The notes: generated by a model from the sequence alone, not told the origin. A stretch of DNA of 64,000 nt from Panorpa germanica (GCA_963678705.1 OY783220.1:1943001-2007000); one strand, 5' to 3'. Counted from the first letter of the stretch, positions 22,946 through 35,015 are shown. Numbers and translations: made by a program.

Positions 22946-24420
22946 GTAGTACATATTTATTTTTTGTTTATTTTAATTAACGACGGTTTATTTGCAGTCA
23001 CCGATGAACTCCTACTATGTTGACTTTATTTATGGTGTTACTGTCTCATATATGTGTAATACACCGTTGTCTAATAAATTTACGATTATTATAATAATCA
23101 TCCCTTAACAATAGAATCTATTTCTTACACCATCTTAGGTTTAAAAAAGGTTTACAGGGTTTGAATTACATATAAGACGATAGGATCATGACTTCGTTTA
23201 GGACCAAGGGAGGGTCATATAATAATGTTTAGGACTAGACGAGGTTTGCTTTACTGTATTTAGTATGAAAAGAGGAGTAAAGATCCCTTTTAGGATCGGG
23301 ATAGGTCTAAAATTTCGGCTCGGGGAAATTTCAGAACAACCAAACTCAAATAATGTCCGAGCATCGAACCTGAAGACACAACTGTCTAGTGTGAAGCATC
23401 AATGCTCTAGTAATAAATATCTAATAAAGTATATTCGTAGTTTATAGAAATTAAAAGAGGGTTTCTAATATATAAGACTGAACAGGGTTACTCATAAATT
23501 CTTCAAATAAAATCTAATCCTAACTAACGGCAGATCTCACGCATATAAACATAAATACACAAAAAAATATGTTTGTTTTTAATAATTATCTCGTATTTCG
23601 AATATTTTTTTATTTTATTAATGCACAGATGTTTTGAACCAGTTAAATGATAAATTTTGTTGAGGTTCAATAGATTACGATACGAATATATCATTTTTAT
23701 TTTTTCTATAAGAAAATTATTTATAATATTACTGATATGATACGACTAAGTAGCGAATGTTCGCTGAACTGCAATAAGTACGATTTACGTATTTTTATTT
23801 CATAAACAAATTCTTTATAAAAGAAAATAATAATACAGAAATCTTCACAGAACAATAAGCAGAATACCTGGTTTTGTGTTTCACTGTAACCAGACGCTTC
23901 TTGAGATATTTGCAATCAGTATGCAGCTGGTTTAGTGATAAGACTCACCTAATTCTAGAAGTGTTAACTATAAACAAAATTTTATGCATATTAATTATTA
24001 GCAGCTACTGATAAAGAAGAAACAAAAATTCAGAATCGGAGTAATGATGAGTTCTAAACTTCAGATGTAGGTTTTTTTTTATTCCTAATTTGCCGGGCTT
24101 CCTACGACCCCGGTCCATTTTTCGCCTTTAATATTACAGTAACAATATGTACAAAACGTTAAAATAAAATCTGATAGGTATTTTAAGATTTATATTTGTA
24201 AATATAACTACTAGTCGGTAAACATAGTTACTTACTTATTATATATATTAATTGTGTGTGCCTTTCGGCTTTACAATCTACAGTATTATATTTCTAATAC
24301 ATTTCATTCCTATATACATTCAAACTTAAAACTAAACTTAAAATCTTCTAGACTTTTACTACTTCCAAAAGTGCTTTCTGCTTCTTCTTCTTTTGACCCT
24401 CTCTATTATTCTCCACCAGC
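22946..24420. other. Intronic, no gene seen
   Basis: AT-rich. 24085-24130 has a CCCCGGTCC-containing islet next to a T-run (on the minus strand an A-rich tail), possibly the end of a small retroposon. Confidence 0.4.
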
Positions 24421-24424
24421 TTAT

Positions 24425-24562
24425 TTATTCTCCTGTTTTTCCTTTCCTTCTTACTATTTCCGCCATCCACCTCTTTCCTTCACTGCCTCCCTTTAATAGC
24501 TGGCCAATATTCCTTTCGCTCGCTACTTTTTCCTTACACTCAAACTTAATGTGCTCCAGTGT
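24425..24562 (-). pseudogene. Non-LTR retrotransposon C-terminal fragment
   Basis: The minus frame opens after a stop at 24563-24565 and reads TLEHIKFECKEKVASERNIG, QLLKGGSEGKRW and MAEIVRRKGKTGE, ending at 24425. LEHIxFEC resembles the last half of the Cys-Cys-His-Cys motif at the end of non-LTR ORF2 proteins. It is short, without the reverse transcriptase, and broken on both sides. The plus-strand frames at 24254-24605 are shadows. Confidence 0.5.
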
Positions 24563-24699
24563 TTACGTGGTTTACGTGTTACGCAACATAGTTACGTGTT
24601 TTTAAGTTTGTTTTACGTAAAAAATATTATCTAATTAACAACATTTTGTGAAATATTTTTTTCTTTTGGTTTAATAGAATCTTAAAATTTTTACAGACC

Positions 24700-24900
24700 T
24701 TTTCCAGAATTAAATGATTATAAAGTAGTAGGCTACACGGCCACGCATTGCTGTGGCTGAGTCTGATACAAAATGAATGGGATAGTCAATAAAAGTCACA
24801 AACACAGACAACATTAACTGGAAAGAAATGAATTTGAATTCGAAGTTTTGTGACCACAAACATACTCAGGCTGAAATTTGATATATTAAGATTGATTTCT
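24700..24900 (+). repeat. Dispersed repeat G, copy 2, next to a GGCCACGC repeat head
   Basis: CACGGCCACGCATTGCTGTG (24737) parallels the head of the repeat at 34668. ATTAACTGGAAAGAAATGAA and a TGATATATTAAGAT tail match family G. This links families G and 34664-34999 as one kind of element. Confidence 0.6.
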
Positions 24901-24904
24901 AGAA

Positions 24905-25255
24905 AAATTTAGACTTTTAAGATTTAGTTTCACAATAGTTTATTTAAGTAAAATATTACAGGTACGTATTTAAGGTAATTCCACGTTTTGTTGGTAATAG
25001 TTATTTTAAATATGAATAGTTTTGACAACATTATTAATAATAAAATCTACAATTTGTATAAATTTTAAAATAATTTAGATCTAATTCTGGGTCTAATTCA
25101 GATCCCAGAATATTAATTTTCATAAAATATACAGTGTATTTTCATAGAATTTTTTAACAAAATTCAGACCAAAATTCATCTTAAAAAAAAATTAATACCG
25201 GTTCCTAATTTTAATACGCATTTGTCTATTAAATTTGCATTAAAATTAAGAATAA
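24905..25255. other. AT-rich, nothing recognised
   Basis: No coding or repeat structure apart from short A/T runs. Confidence 0.5.
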
Positions 25256-25261
25256 TGTTAA

Positions 25262-25520
25262 CAGTGTATGAATACATTGCTCGTAACATGGCTAGTCGGG
25301 AATCAAATCCAGTCGCAGCATAGTCGAGAGTTCTAAACAATGATTTAGGTTTATGGTAATAAACTTTTTTTTATTTTTTATAACTGTTCTTATGATATTA
25401 GGTTTATGTAACAACACTGCTGCCTAGTTATTTATATTTTGGTTTGGGTATTGAACCATAAAATCATGGCAGTCTGACATTAACGTCTCAATCTTCTCGT
25501 CCACTATGCTATTACCTCTA
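25262..25520 (-). repeat. tRNA-derived SINE-like sequence(s)
   Basis: On the minus strand, TAGCATAGTGG (25511-25501) fits the pol III A-box TRGYNNANNGG at every position. GGTTCAATACC (25457-25447) fits the B-box GGTTCRANNCC at every position. They are about 43 bp apart, as in a tRNA. A second B-box-like stretch, GGATTTGATTCCCG, follows at 25310-25297 after GAACTCTCGACTATGCTGCG. No complete tRNA cloverleaf forms, so these look like two SINE heads or a dimeric SINE, not a tRNA gene. Confidence 0.5.
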
Positions 25521-26570
25521 ATTTATAAATATTACATATGCGGCTTCTAGATGCAAAGGGATGTAAGTGACAAAAGTATGTATAATTCTTCAGAAAACGA
25601 GTTTAAAGTTAAGATCGTATAGGCGTTTTCGTTCAATAGGTTTTGGAATTCACGCTATACCATATAGTAAAATCTGTCCAAGTTTTCGCTTACTATATAT
25701 CTCTGTGCTACTAAATAGTTTAGTACATCTTCTATCGTTTGCGCTGGTTATCCTATATTTTCAAAATTTGTCACTTGCATCCCATTGCTTCTATACACCT
25801 ATATGTATATTATTTAGCATATTTTTTTAAAAATAATATCGTATTTACCTATAAATAATTTATTATAAGAAAGTGATAATATTGAGATATCGTTTAGTAT
25901 TGATTTGGAACAATGATTCGTTTATAGTCATTTCAGTTTCATCGTACTACATAATTTTATAGGCATTTTCCTTATTTGACCAATATCTTTTTTTAAATAT
26001 TTTGATTAAACAATAACAGTGTTTTTGATTCTATGTAGTCATTCAATTTGTTATCTATCATAGAATTTTATTGCGGATATTACGAAACTTTGAACAGTAG
26101 AGACGTCGCTGAATTATGTAATCATGATATCAAATGTTACTTTACTTAGAAAGCATTACATAAGAAAAAATATTGTGTTTTGTTTTATATTTTTGTTACG
26201 TGAATTTATGGTTTACCTAACATAACAAATGTTACCTGTTACATAAACAAGGTTACCTAATGTACAACTTTTCAAATCAATTAAGTGGCCGGCCTATTTT
26301 ACAGTTTTAAAAAAAAAAAATTTCCTCTCTTAAGGATTAGCTAATCATAAAACTACCTAAGAACATCTTGATTTTGACCTTTTGGATTAAATATTACTAG
26401 GTTTTGCTTAAAATATGATATGAATGTAAGGTAACATCCATGTTTTGTCATTTGCGGAAAAGAATTTTATTCAAAATTGTACTAATTATAATATTTAATT
26501 TTATTTTTAACCACAAGTTAATTTATTTATCTCACATCAACGAACTCTGCTCTACATAATATTGTATTGT
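25521..26570. other. AT-rich; diverged repeat near 26210-26290
   Basis: ACATAAACAAGGTTACCTAA and TGTACAAC at 26241-26270 resemble 36719-36750 (ACATAAACAATGTTACCTAA, TATACAAC). Otherwise no gene or repeat. Confidence 0.45.
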
Positions 26571-26574
26571 AATG

Positions 26575-26682
26575 AATTACAAAATTATTTATTCCGCGCT
26601 ATTCTTTTTCCTAGTGCAGCCTTATTCTAAGAAAGAGGCGTCTAAACATTTTTTCGTCCAATATTTTTACAGTGTGGTTTGT
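26575..26682. mobile_element. Half of the 6258-type MITE
   Basis: AAGAGGCGTCTAAACATTTT and TTACAGTGT at the right edge match the right terminus of 6258-6519. The left terminus is absent. Confidence 0.55.
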
Positions 26683-26984
26683 GATTTGAAATATGCCCTT
26701 GTGTATTTGCGTTATGTACAATTCGGGTCGTTTTTTTGTGTTGTCTAAATTAAATTACTAAACACTTGTTTACTGTTTTATGTGGTATACTAATTTTAGG
26801 CTTATCTGATTTTGAAGGACACTTGCTTATATTTTACGCCCATTAAGAAGATCCTAGTACCAGCATAGTGTGAATAATTTCCGTAAAAATATTATATTAC
26901 TTATTACTTTTTTATGCATAATAAAAATGCTTAGGTAATACTACATTATAAATTAAAAAAAATGTAATTATTAAAAATTTATAA

Positions 26985-27500
26985 ACATTCAAGTGACTAA
27001 TACAATAAGGTAATTTAAATCGCTTGGGCAGATTTGGCAACATCACTAGAGTACATAACCTGAGACCTAATATCTTTTGAATATTCGCGGTCACTCATGC
27101 GGAGTCTAACTGCGCAAGCGACGTTGCCAAATCTTACATCGTGTTTGAACAGCAGAAATGACGGATGATTGTGATGATATCTTTTATAAAAATGTCAATT
27201 ATTTTTGTTATTTCTTCAGATACATATTATTTTTATTATTTTAATCGAAAGATTGATGTTTTCTGAACCATATTCAATTGAAATAATAATTATCTCCATT
27301 AGAAGCTTACGTGAAATTTTCAATCAAATGCACAAGTTAATGAATCCCCATATACTTGAAACGTGAGTTTTTAAAACTAATTATTTCCTTAAAAGTTTCA
27401 GAAACATACTCGTATTTAATTTTTTTATTAATTATTGACCATCGTAGAACAAATTTACAAAGTTTCAGCAAGTTCTCCATTATTTAATACTTTACAAGCG
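26985..27500 (+). repeat. Dispersed repeat H, copy 1
   Basis: Matches the reverse complement of about 57560-58010. Landmarks include TTTGGCAAC, ATATTCGCGGT, GACGTTGCCAAAT, TTCAATTGAAATAATAATTA, CATTTGATTG-type words and ACAAATTTACAAAGTTTCAG. About 450-500 bp, noncoding, class unknown. Confidence 0.75.
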
Positions 27501-28114
27501 ATGATTAGAAATATTATACAATCTGCGTAAATATACATGAACGTACAATATTTATTTTGAGTAGTGAAGGGGGAGGAGGTCAGTTTAGGTCAAGGTTAGA
27601 TCTGCGCACGCTTTTGCATAGCAACTGTTGCTAATATTCTTCGAAACACCGTCGTACTATGGTGGTGGTGGTAGTGTACATGATGCCCTCTTCCTAATTT
27701 AATTTATTTTGCTCTATTCGTCAACAATGGACACGTGTACAAACATGTTTTTGTTAAACAAAGAGATTTATTTATAATATTTTTATTATTTGAGATTTTA
27801 CAGGTTATTAAAACATAATTAATATGTTTGTTGATAAAAGACTCGGAATAAAACCTTTTAAGTTATTCCATGAATACGAAGTCGTACAATTGTTTAGTAA
27901 ATAATTGATTATTGGAGAGTCTTTTGTGAAATTATTGTTTAAATTAATAAAAAGTAAATCCATTGTGAATATAACAAAGATTTATGAGAATTCTTTCAAT
28001 CAGGAACTTTGTATTATTTGAATAAATCAAATAATACTTTTGAGATTTTATATCATAAAACAAAGAATCATATATATGTTATAGAGCCTTTATGTAACAC
28101 AAGTTTCAACTGCG
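27501..28114. other. AT-rich, no gene seen
   Basis: A short GGTGGTGGTGGTAGTG run is near 27661. No coding evidence. Confidence 0.5.
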
Positions 28115-28117
28115 TAA

Positions 28118-28513
28118 GGCCTGTCGCACACTGCAAGCGTATTTAGGCGAATTTTGACCGGACGAATACGCGCTACTCTGCTGTACCTATCCGAACACTG
28201 CACATGTTGTACGGCCTCGCACACTGCAAGCGACAAAGCGTAAGTCTCATACCGGAAATGTATTTAAGCGAATTTTTCACTGAATACACTGAAAGAGATT
28301 GAAAGAAGCTTGCTCTCATGAAAAATTATGTTAGTACAACACAACTCCAACACTCCCTACAATACACAAGTTGATTTGGCGTACTATTGTATCGGTACAA
28401 CACAAATACACAGGAGTCGGTTTGCTTTGAGAGTAGTAGCCGCTCAACAAAGCCCCGTCGATTTACGTCCGAATTCGCGGTCGCTTAAATATGCTTGCAG
28501 TGGAGGACAGGCC
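28118..28513. mobile_element. PIF/Harbinger-type MITE with TAA duplication
   Basis: The left end GGCCTGTCGCACACTGCAAG and the right end (minus) GGCCTGTCCTCCACTGCAAG start terminal inverted repeats of about 48 bp, both ending in GGACG. TAA flanks both sides (28115-28117 and 28514-28516), the usual PIF/Harbinger target duplication. An extra copy of the terminus (GGCCTCGCACACTGCAAGCG) lies inside at 28213. The 62-codon frame at 28328-28516 is a by-product. Confidence 0.85.
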
Positions 28514-29400
28514 TAATACGACATATTACAATATTTTTAAATTAAAATGACCTGTTTGAGATTTGACTCGAATAGGATGGTACAAGTATATTGACACAAT
28601 TTGTCATTTGACAAAACAATCCATCAGTAAATGTATAAATTACACGGTAAATTCAATGATACCACGTCGACCAATAACCCCGTCTAAAGTAATGTTTTCC
28701 GTTTTTAACCAGGTCAATCAATTTGTACGTTTTTGATGTTATTAATTATAAAGAAACTGGAATCCCAAACCCCAGTCCCCAGTCCCAGTTACAACTCTGT
28801 GGACAACGAAAATAAATGGTTAAAAATACACCATTGTCTGCGTAACATTCAGTATGGTATATTGGTCGACGACCTACGTCCGCTGACCGACGACGCGCGT
28901 CCGAATTGAACCCGACGCGTCGTGTCCTCCGATGGGATAATTGGGTTTGAATAAAACATCGTCTTGTGTTTGTTATATGGTTTAGTGGTTAATCCTGTCT
29001 GTACGCCCTCCCCTCGCCTTTCTTTTCTTCCCTGCTTTATTTAATAAAGTCTATGCATTTGATGCTAGCAATAATAACCTGTGGTCACTTACCTTATAGA
29101 TAAGACATCATACGCAGACATCAGTGCCAACACGGAACGATCAGTGACGTGCCGTTCAGTGCCAGTAAAAATTATATTGTCAGTGTCAGTGACGTGCAGT
29201 GATTGTCAAGTGTCAGCACTGATATGTATGTACATACTTTAAAGGCTACTTACACTTGAGCTAATGTCGGACTATAACTAATTTTCATTTCAATACAAAT
29301 TCCTTTGTGTTAATATTACAAAATATTATATAGAAAACACAATTATTTAGAAATTCATTTCGAAGTTATAACACTTTGATTTTACAAAGAAAATACTCGG
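28514..29400. other. Less AT-rich, apparently single-copy block
   Basis: 28640-28990 has many CG words (GACGACGCGCGTCCG). 29100-29215 carries repeated TCAGTG/GACGTGC words. No long frame. Candidate regulatory or untranslated exon sequence. Confidence 0.35.
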
Positions 29401-29404
29401 AAAA

Positions 29405-30320
29405 TATTTGGATATGCATACTATGTTCAAGGAATATACATTAATGTATATTGCATATACTATGTATTTGCGCTGTTGTGTTGTAAAACCTACACTGTAT
29501 GTCATATGTATGTGCATATTTAAACATTAATGTATGTACAAGTACATAGTATGTACAGTCATAATTATTCATTTTATACGGAGATGTGCGTTTTTCAAAT
29601 ATATGTACTCAAATTGCAAATACAAAATAGTAAATACCTATTTTCTATTTTGTATTTAAATATCTTTTAAGAGTATAGAATTTTATGTTTTATTTGAAAT
29701 TTTTTACAAACCTATATCCTATTTGGAAAATACAAAATACTTTTTTTTATTTTTGTTACTTCAAAGTGTTAATTAGTAAATATAATTTTTTGAATATAAA
29801 CTTAAAACCCCACCAACATTAGCACCATCTGTGATCTAAAAGTATCTGCACAATTGTCTTAATACCCCCTACTATCCTACCCCCTACATTATTTAGACGT
29901 GAGTATACTAAATGTGTTGTATTTTTATCGTACAGACTAGTGCGACATAAACATGCGACACTTATAAAACCCTTACTTTTGCTATTTTTTTAAATTCTAG
30001 GTAGTATTTTTATGAAACAAAAATTTTTTAAAACGAATGCGGTTTTTATCAAAGAGAATTCTCATAATTATTAAAAAAATAACATTTATATTAGTAACAT
30101 AAAGAGTATTCATATACGTATTTTGTATTTCGTATTTAAATACTAACATGAAATTTATATTTTTATTTTGTATTTGAAATAGAAAAATAACGAGGTATTT
30201 GCATTTTGTATTTAAATGCTTTTGAAAAGCATATGTGCACATCTCTGATTTTATGTATATGCAATGTATTTGCAAGATATTATTTTCACATTATTCACAT
30301 TTCAATTTTCATTCCATAGA
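29405..30320 (+). repeat. Dispersed repeat E, copy 2, split by a hAT-like insertion
   Basis: 29405-29578 and 30248-30320 together give one copy of family E. The interrupting DNA starts exactly where ATTTTATA is duplicated as ATTTTATG. Confidence 0.8.
29579..30247. mobile_element. hAT-like non-autonomous element with 8-bp duplication
   Basis: Ends are CGGAGATGTGC (left) and CAGAGATGTGC (right, minus strand). They are followed inside by inverted, AT-rich repeats of the ATTTTGTATTT type. Flanks are ATTTTATA (29571-29578) and ATTTTATG (30248-30255). Size 669 bp. Bases 29890-29990 are a fragment of family D (CAGACTAGTGCGACATAAAC). The minus frame 29997-30275 is not a gene. Confidence 0.8.
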
Positions 30321-30324
30321 GTAT

Positions 30325-32815
30325 TTTAGGCAACTTAGAGTAACCAAAGTAAAACATATCGTGACAATGGTAACACAGGAACTTTATGAATGAAAAACAA
30401 ATTCACAATTTTCTGATGTAACACTTAGTTTGCTTTGCATGCTATATTTGACAAAAGAAGAGAAAACTATTACATTTGTTTACATGTGTGTGACCTTCAC
30501 GTATTAATAGTTTTATGTTTACGTTTTCTGTAGTATTTTTTATTCTATTTTATTTAAATTTAGAATTTCATAGTAGCGAATATATAGGCTGCAACGACAA
30601 TACAAAAGAAGGCACCCTCTTCTCACCCTCACTACCATTGCATTGCCATTGCCACTACTATTACACATCAAATGTCGAGATATTTAATCGATAAAAATAG
30701 TATTAGGGTTGTTTTTTGATGTAACTGACTAATGGTAAAATTCAGAAAAGAAAATAGGGTGTTTTTGGTCCATCGATCGCATAACTACTACCCCTCTAAT
30801 ATATGAGTCTGCTATCGGGGCCACAGTCACTGGGGTTTATTATTGGGGTGCTAGGGCTAGTGCCACGTGATCAGTGATTCACTTGCTTAGTTTTTGGGGT
30901 TGGTGAATGGGAGTGGAGGTGGAGGGGGATATAGAATAGTTTAAACTGTATGATAGTGTGCTAGTGTGGTATGGCTCGAAAATGCATGCCACGTACAATG
31001 ATGTAACTCGACGAAGAATTTCTGATGTCTGTTTCCAGTGACGTGGCCGTGGACGAGGAGAATATAGAACAAGGGTAGTTATTTATTTAGCCATTGTTTG
31101 AAAAAACTGAATAAAGTTTTACTATATGAAGAACAAACATTTTCAGGAAGAACACAATGTTTTGTATTGAAAATATAATAGATTAAGTTAAGAAATAATT
31201 TCTCTAGTTAAGATTCAATTTTTATCACATTATTTATAACAGACGTTTCTGAATAGTTGAATTTCATGCAGAATGTACAAATACCCTATTACCGATTGGC
31301 ATTGCCATTTGCCACATTATTTAATAATTTATAATATAAAATTCTTGCAACTCAATACTAATTTCCACATATTTCTATTTCTACCATGAGTGTTCTCAAC
31401 TATTCGGATTACAGAAAAAACTAAACAACAACGCATAGACATAGCCACATAGCACATAGACATAGACATAGGCATAGGCATAGGCATAGACCGATACTTA
31501 AAGCTGGGGCAACGACTAGCAGAAGGCGAAGAAAACTTACTGAGTGAATAAACTTGGATGTTATTAACTTGCTAGAATGGCTACAGCTAGAGTTGCCAAC
31601 TGTATGATTGGGTTAATCTACACACTGTTATAGAAATACAAGTAATATGCGTCTTTCTTAATTTTGAGTAAATAATTACCAGTCTGTTCATTTACGCCAT
31701 GTACACATGCTAAAGTGATAGATCGACGCGAACCTGGCGGACGAGAATACACACTCCAAGATATACCAGTACTCCAAGAGGGACGTACGTCATGATTTTA
31801 ACGCCAACTGGTGGTAAAAATATGTACTTTATGGATAATTTATTAAACTGTCATCAACTGTCATTAATTCTTTAGTATTTATTGATTGAATAAATGTGTT
31901 GTGCTCGTTTCCTTTGGGCTATTTTCAAAGGCCTGTATTTTCTAAAGTAGGCTCCTTAACTTTGGCCGAGGCTATGACCCGATATTAAATAAAGTGCAAA
32001 ATAAGTCTAATAAATCACATACAAAATAAGGGTCTTACAAAGAGAATTAAATACTGGTTTCTGCTCAAATTGTTCGCTTTTGGATAAATCAAGAGTTGGC
32101 AACCCTAGAACAGATACTCATTACAGGGAATATAAGGACAAGCGTTCAACGATCCTAAACGTTAAACTATACGAATACGATAGCGAATAGGACAGGATAG
32201 GATAGAGTAGGTTTGTCTATTATGTTGTTGTCCCTAGAACAAGCCTAGAAATATAACGTATGTACGACTACTACCCGTTTCCCACCCCGCTAATCTAATC
32301 TGTAACTGTTCTCTTCTACTTTATGTTTTTGTCTCTTTTCCACCGGGCCAACGACCGAAGAGTGTCAAGGTCAGTGTATTGCAAAGCGCAAAGCCTCGAC
32401 AGCGTTGTGTATACCCAACGGAGAAAGTTTAGCTTGATATATTGAAAGTTATTATTGTATGGGACCCGCGCCGTGTGCCGTGCCGCGTTATAACGATGGG
32501 AACTGAGCCATAGGCATTGGGGAGGGGGTTGGGAGACGGGAGAGGCTGGGGGCATAAAATGGGAGAATATCTGCCTAACGAGAATCGTATTGGAGTTGGA
32601 ATTGTATTTCAATTTAATGGAGATAACAAAAGCTCATAATACTGTTATTGTAAATGGAACATTTCCATATGTTTTATTAATTATTTTAATTTGAATTATT
32701 TTAACTTTCAGATTTGCATACACTTTATTATTTGTAAGCAACCACCAATCAAATTATATGGATGTTACATTTATTTGAGGAAATCTACGAATGGTCAACA
32801 TTTTGAAATGATTTG
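30325..32815. other. Mostly single-copy DNA with G-rich islets
   Basis: Less AT-rich pieces lie at 30600-31050, 31690-31800 and 32320-32600, with G-runs such as GGGAGTGGAGGTGGAGGGGG. A hexanucleotide run (CATAGR)n is at 31433-31491. No frame with a recognisable product; the 98-codon minus frame at 32316-32612 has no motif. Confidence 0.4.
31433..31491. repeat. (CATAGA/CATAGG)n microsatellite
   Basis: About nine imperfect six-base units. Confidence 0.9.
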
Positions 32816-32820
32816 TTATG

Positions 32821-32965
32821 CCGGTTTCACACCAGAGAGACACCAGAAACACGAACAAAAACTTGCTTTTCTGAACAAAAACACTTAATTTTTTTTACAC
32901 CAAAGAGACAGTTCTTAAAACATTTTTGTCTTTTGTTGATGTTTTAGTAAACAAAACATATTCTC
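32821..32965. mobile_element. Family I TIR fragment, copy 1
   Basis: Begins CCGGTTTCACACCAGAGAGA. The continuation from 32890 is the reverse complement of the interior of the copies at 60940-60985 and 63770-63810. It therefore appears to be a head joined to an inverted piece. Confidence 0.6.
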
Positions 32966-32969
32966 ATCT

Positions 32970-33499
32970 AGGGTTGGTAAGATCAAAGCAAAGTTTATTT
33001 AGTTCAACCTAGGTGCTATTAATTATTAGGCTAGACTTAAACCTAGCGAAGAAGGTCATCTCTACTGGGGAGGGACAAACTTCCCAACAGGGGTCCGTTT
33101 CAATCTCCTGGCCTTTACTCATCTTCTTATCTTTCTTTTCTATTTTTCTGGATGTGTGGTCTTTGGTTCTGCCCTGTTCTTTTTAGAACTTCAGATTTCC
33201 TAATTTTTTGGAATTTGGAAGTCCGCGGTGCGCTCTAAGTTTTCATACAGTTGAATACTTAAAGTGTCATTTGCAAAATCTGTTTTAATTCTTTTTAAAA
33301 CTTATCTCGTATGTGGTTTTTAATTTTTGTATTAGGCTTGATAACTGTTGGTGGTTGGCGTACTCGGCTCCAACTTACACAGTGACAAGAAGGTAGTCTG
33401 TATAGGAAACAGACGCCACTTTGGACATAAGAAGCAAAGAGTACAGCAGCAAGCATATAAAAAGAAAGAGGTACAATGTATATATAAGACATTTTAAGA
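32970..33499. other. No gene recognised
   Basis: 33050-33230 is less AT-rich (GGGGAGGGACAAACTTCCCA) with a short open minus frame but no motif. Confidence 0.4.
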
Positions 33500-33860
33500 A
33501 TTGTAAATTTTTAATCAAACTTATGTGTTGCTTCAGAAATCAAAGACTTTTATTTTAGTAATTTACATACTTATTATAATAATTACACTGTTTAACTTAA
33601 ATCATACAATCTTAAATGAAATCAAAGAAACGACATTTAAAGTTTATTATTTAAATTATCAAATCCTTTTTATCTAATTTTATAATAACTTAACATTATG
33701 CACAGTGAGTTCTGTCGACTTCAAATATCAAATGTGTTAGCCTTTGGCACACACTCCAATGATAGTAGCTATAACTAATATATACCGTTAGCTCATCTGA
33801 CCAGAATGCAATTGTAATATCTCTGGTCTGTATTACTACCTAAGAAATGTAATTTTTTTA
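33500..33860 (+). repeat. Dispersed repeat J, copy 1
   Basis: About 360 bp, the same orientation and high identity as 58049-58410. It starts ATTGTAAATTTTTAATCAAA and includes CATTATGCACAGTGAGTTCT and ATATATACCGTTAGCTCA. The boundaries are sharp in both copies. Noncoding; TAGCTCATCTG resembles a pol III A-box but no B-box follows. Confidence 0.9.
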
Positions 33861-34660
33861 CATATACTTGAAGAAATTCATTCTTTTGCTGATGAAGAAT
33901 ACGTTATATACCTAGGTTATATACTTATATACCTATATATAAGTAATATATACCTTTTCACTTGATTTAATTTTTTCAAAGAAGGGTTGTTAAAAATGTT
34001 AACCGGAATTATTATTGTCTAAATCTTAAATAAGAAAAAAGAATTATTTTGGTTCTACATTGGTTCATGTCTCGTATATATAGTCTGAGAATTTGCTGTA
34101 CTCATTACACACGACCACACGACATATTTGTAAATACTTCGGCTTTGGCGTGATCTTCATTTTTGTTTACTGATTCTTGCTAAATTTGTATTGTCAGATT
34201 TTTAAATATAGTGTACTTATAAATATTTATTTTGCTATTTATGTTTAATGCAAATTATATTAAGATAAAGTCATAAGTATAGTAACATCGTATTCCACCT
34301 ATATATAGTACACTGTGAGAAATATACAGTAAAAATTACTATGTGACATAGTACCAGGGTGCTATAATAGTTTTATGACAAAAATTCCTATATATATATA
34401 TATATATTGTGCTTTATATGTCACCTAATAATGTTCATATTATGTGCACCACAGATGAAATTTGCATTCTAGACAAAACGTAAACAAAAATACACTTTAT
34501 TAGAGTTAGTTTAAGTGAACAAATATTGCTTTATGTTAATAAATATGCTACATAATGCCAATATCTTACAATAATATGTAGGTTTATAATTTTAGAATTA
34601 ATTATATATATTTCTTTAAAATTCGCTTAAAAGATTTGAATACAATAGGTTTTTATAATT
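33861..34660. other. AT-rich, no gene seen
   Basis: Includes an (AT)n run at 34389-34407. Nothing else recognised. Confidence 0.5.
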
Positions 34661-34663
34661 TAC

Positions 34664-35000
34664 TAGCTGTCCCGGCCACGCGTTGCTGTGACTAACGTTT
34701 AGCGCCATCTATTGAATATTTACTCAATCTAGTCAACAGAATATTTACTCAATCTAGTCAACAGAATATTTACTCAATCTAGTCAACAGATGTCGCCATC
34801 ATCGTCGCCCGATGTCATCGTTTGGAGCTAACAAATAATTTGCAATAAGATAATATTGCAATCATAAATTGAGATGTAAGCTATCCTATCTTTCAAGTTG
34901 GATCAAACTGCACACGGTGTACAAATTTGATTAAAATCGGTAAAGTAGTTTAGGAGTCCATCGCGGACAAACATGTGACACGTAATTTATATATATTAAG
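34664..35000 (+). repeat. Interspersed repeat, CTAGCTGTCCCGG head and ATATATTAAGAT tail
   Basis: The head CTAGCTGTCCCGGCCACGCG, the tail block TAGTTTAGGAGTCCATCGCG and then TTTATATATATTAAGATAT are hallmarks of a widespread insect repeat, probably RTE-like or derived from it. It is noncoding. It contains a local 25-bp tandem repeat and is directly followed by the mariner fragment at 35016. Confidence 0.7.
34715..34789. repeat. 25-bp unit, three perfect copies
   Basis: AATATTTACTCAATCTAGTC plus AACAG repeats exactly at 34715, 34740 and 34765. It has expanded inside the surrounding interspersed repeat, next to the GCGCCATCTATTG word. Confidence 0.95.
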
Positions 35001-35015
35001 ATATATAATTTAATA

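Noticed and set aside
24254-24605. Plus-strand ORFs of 80 and 70 codons
   Set aside because: Shadows of the minus-strand retrotransposon fragment.
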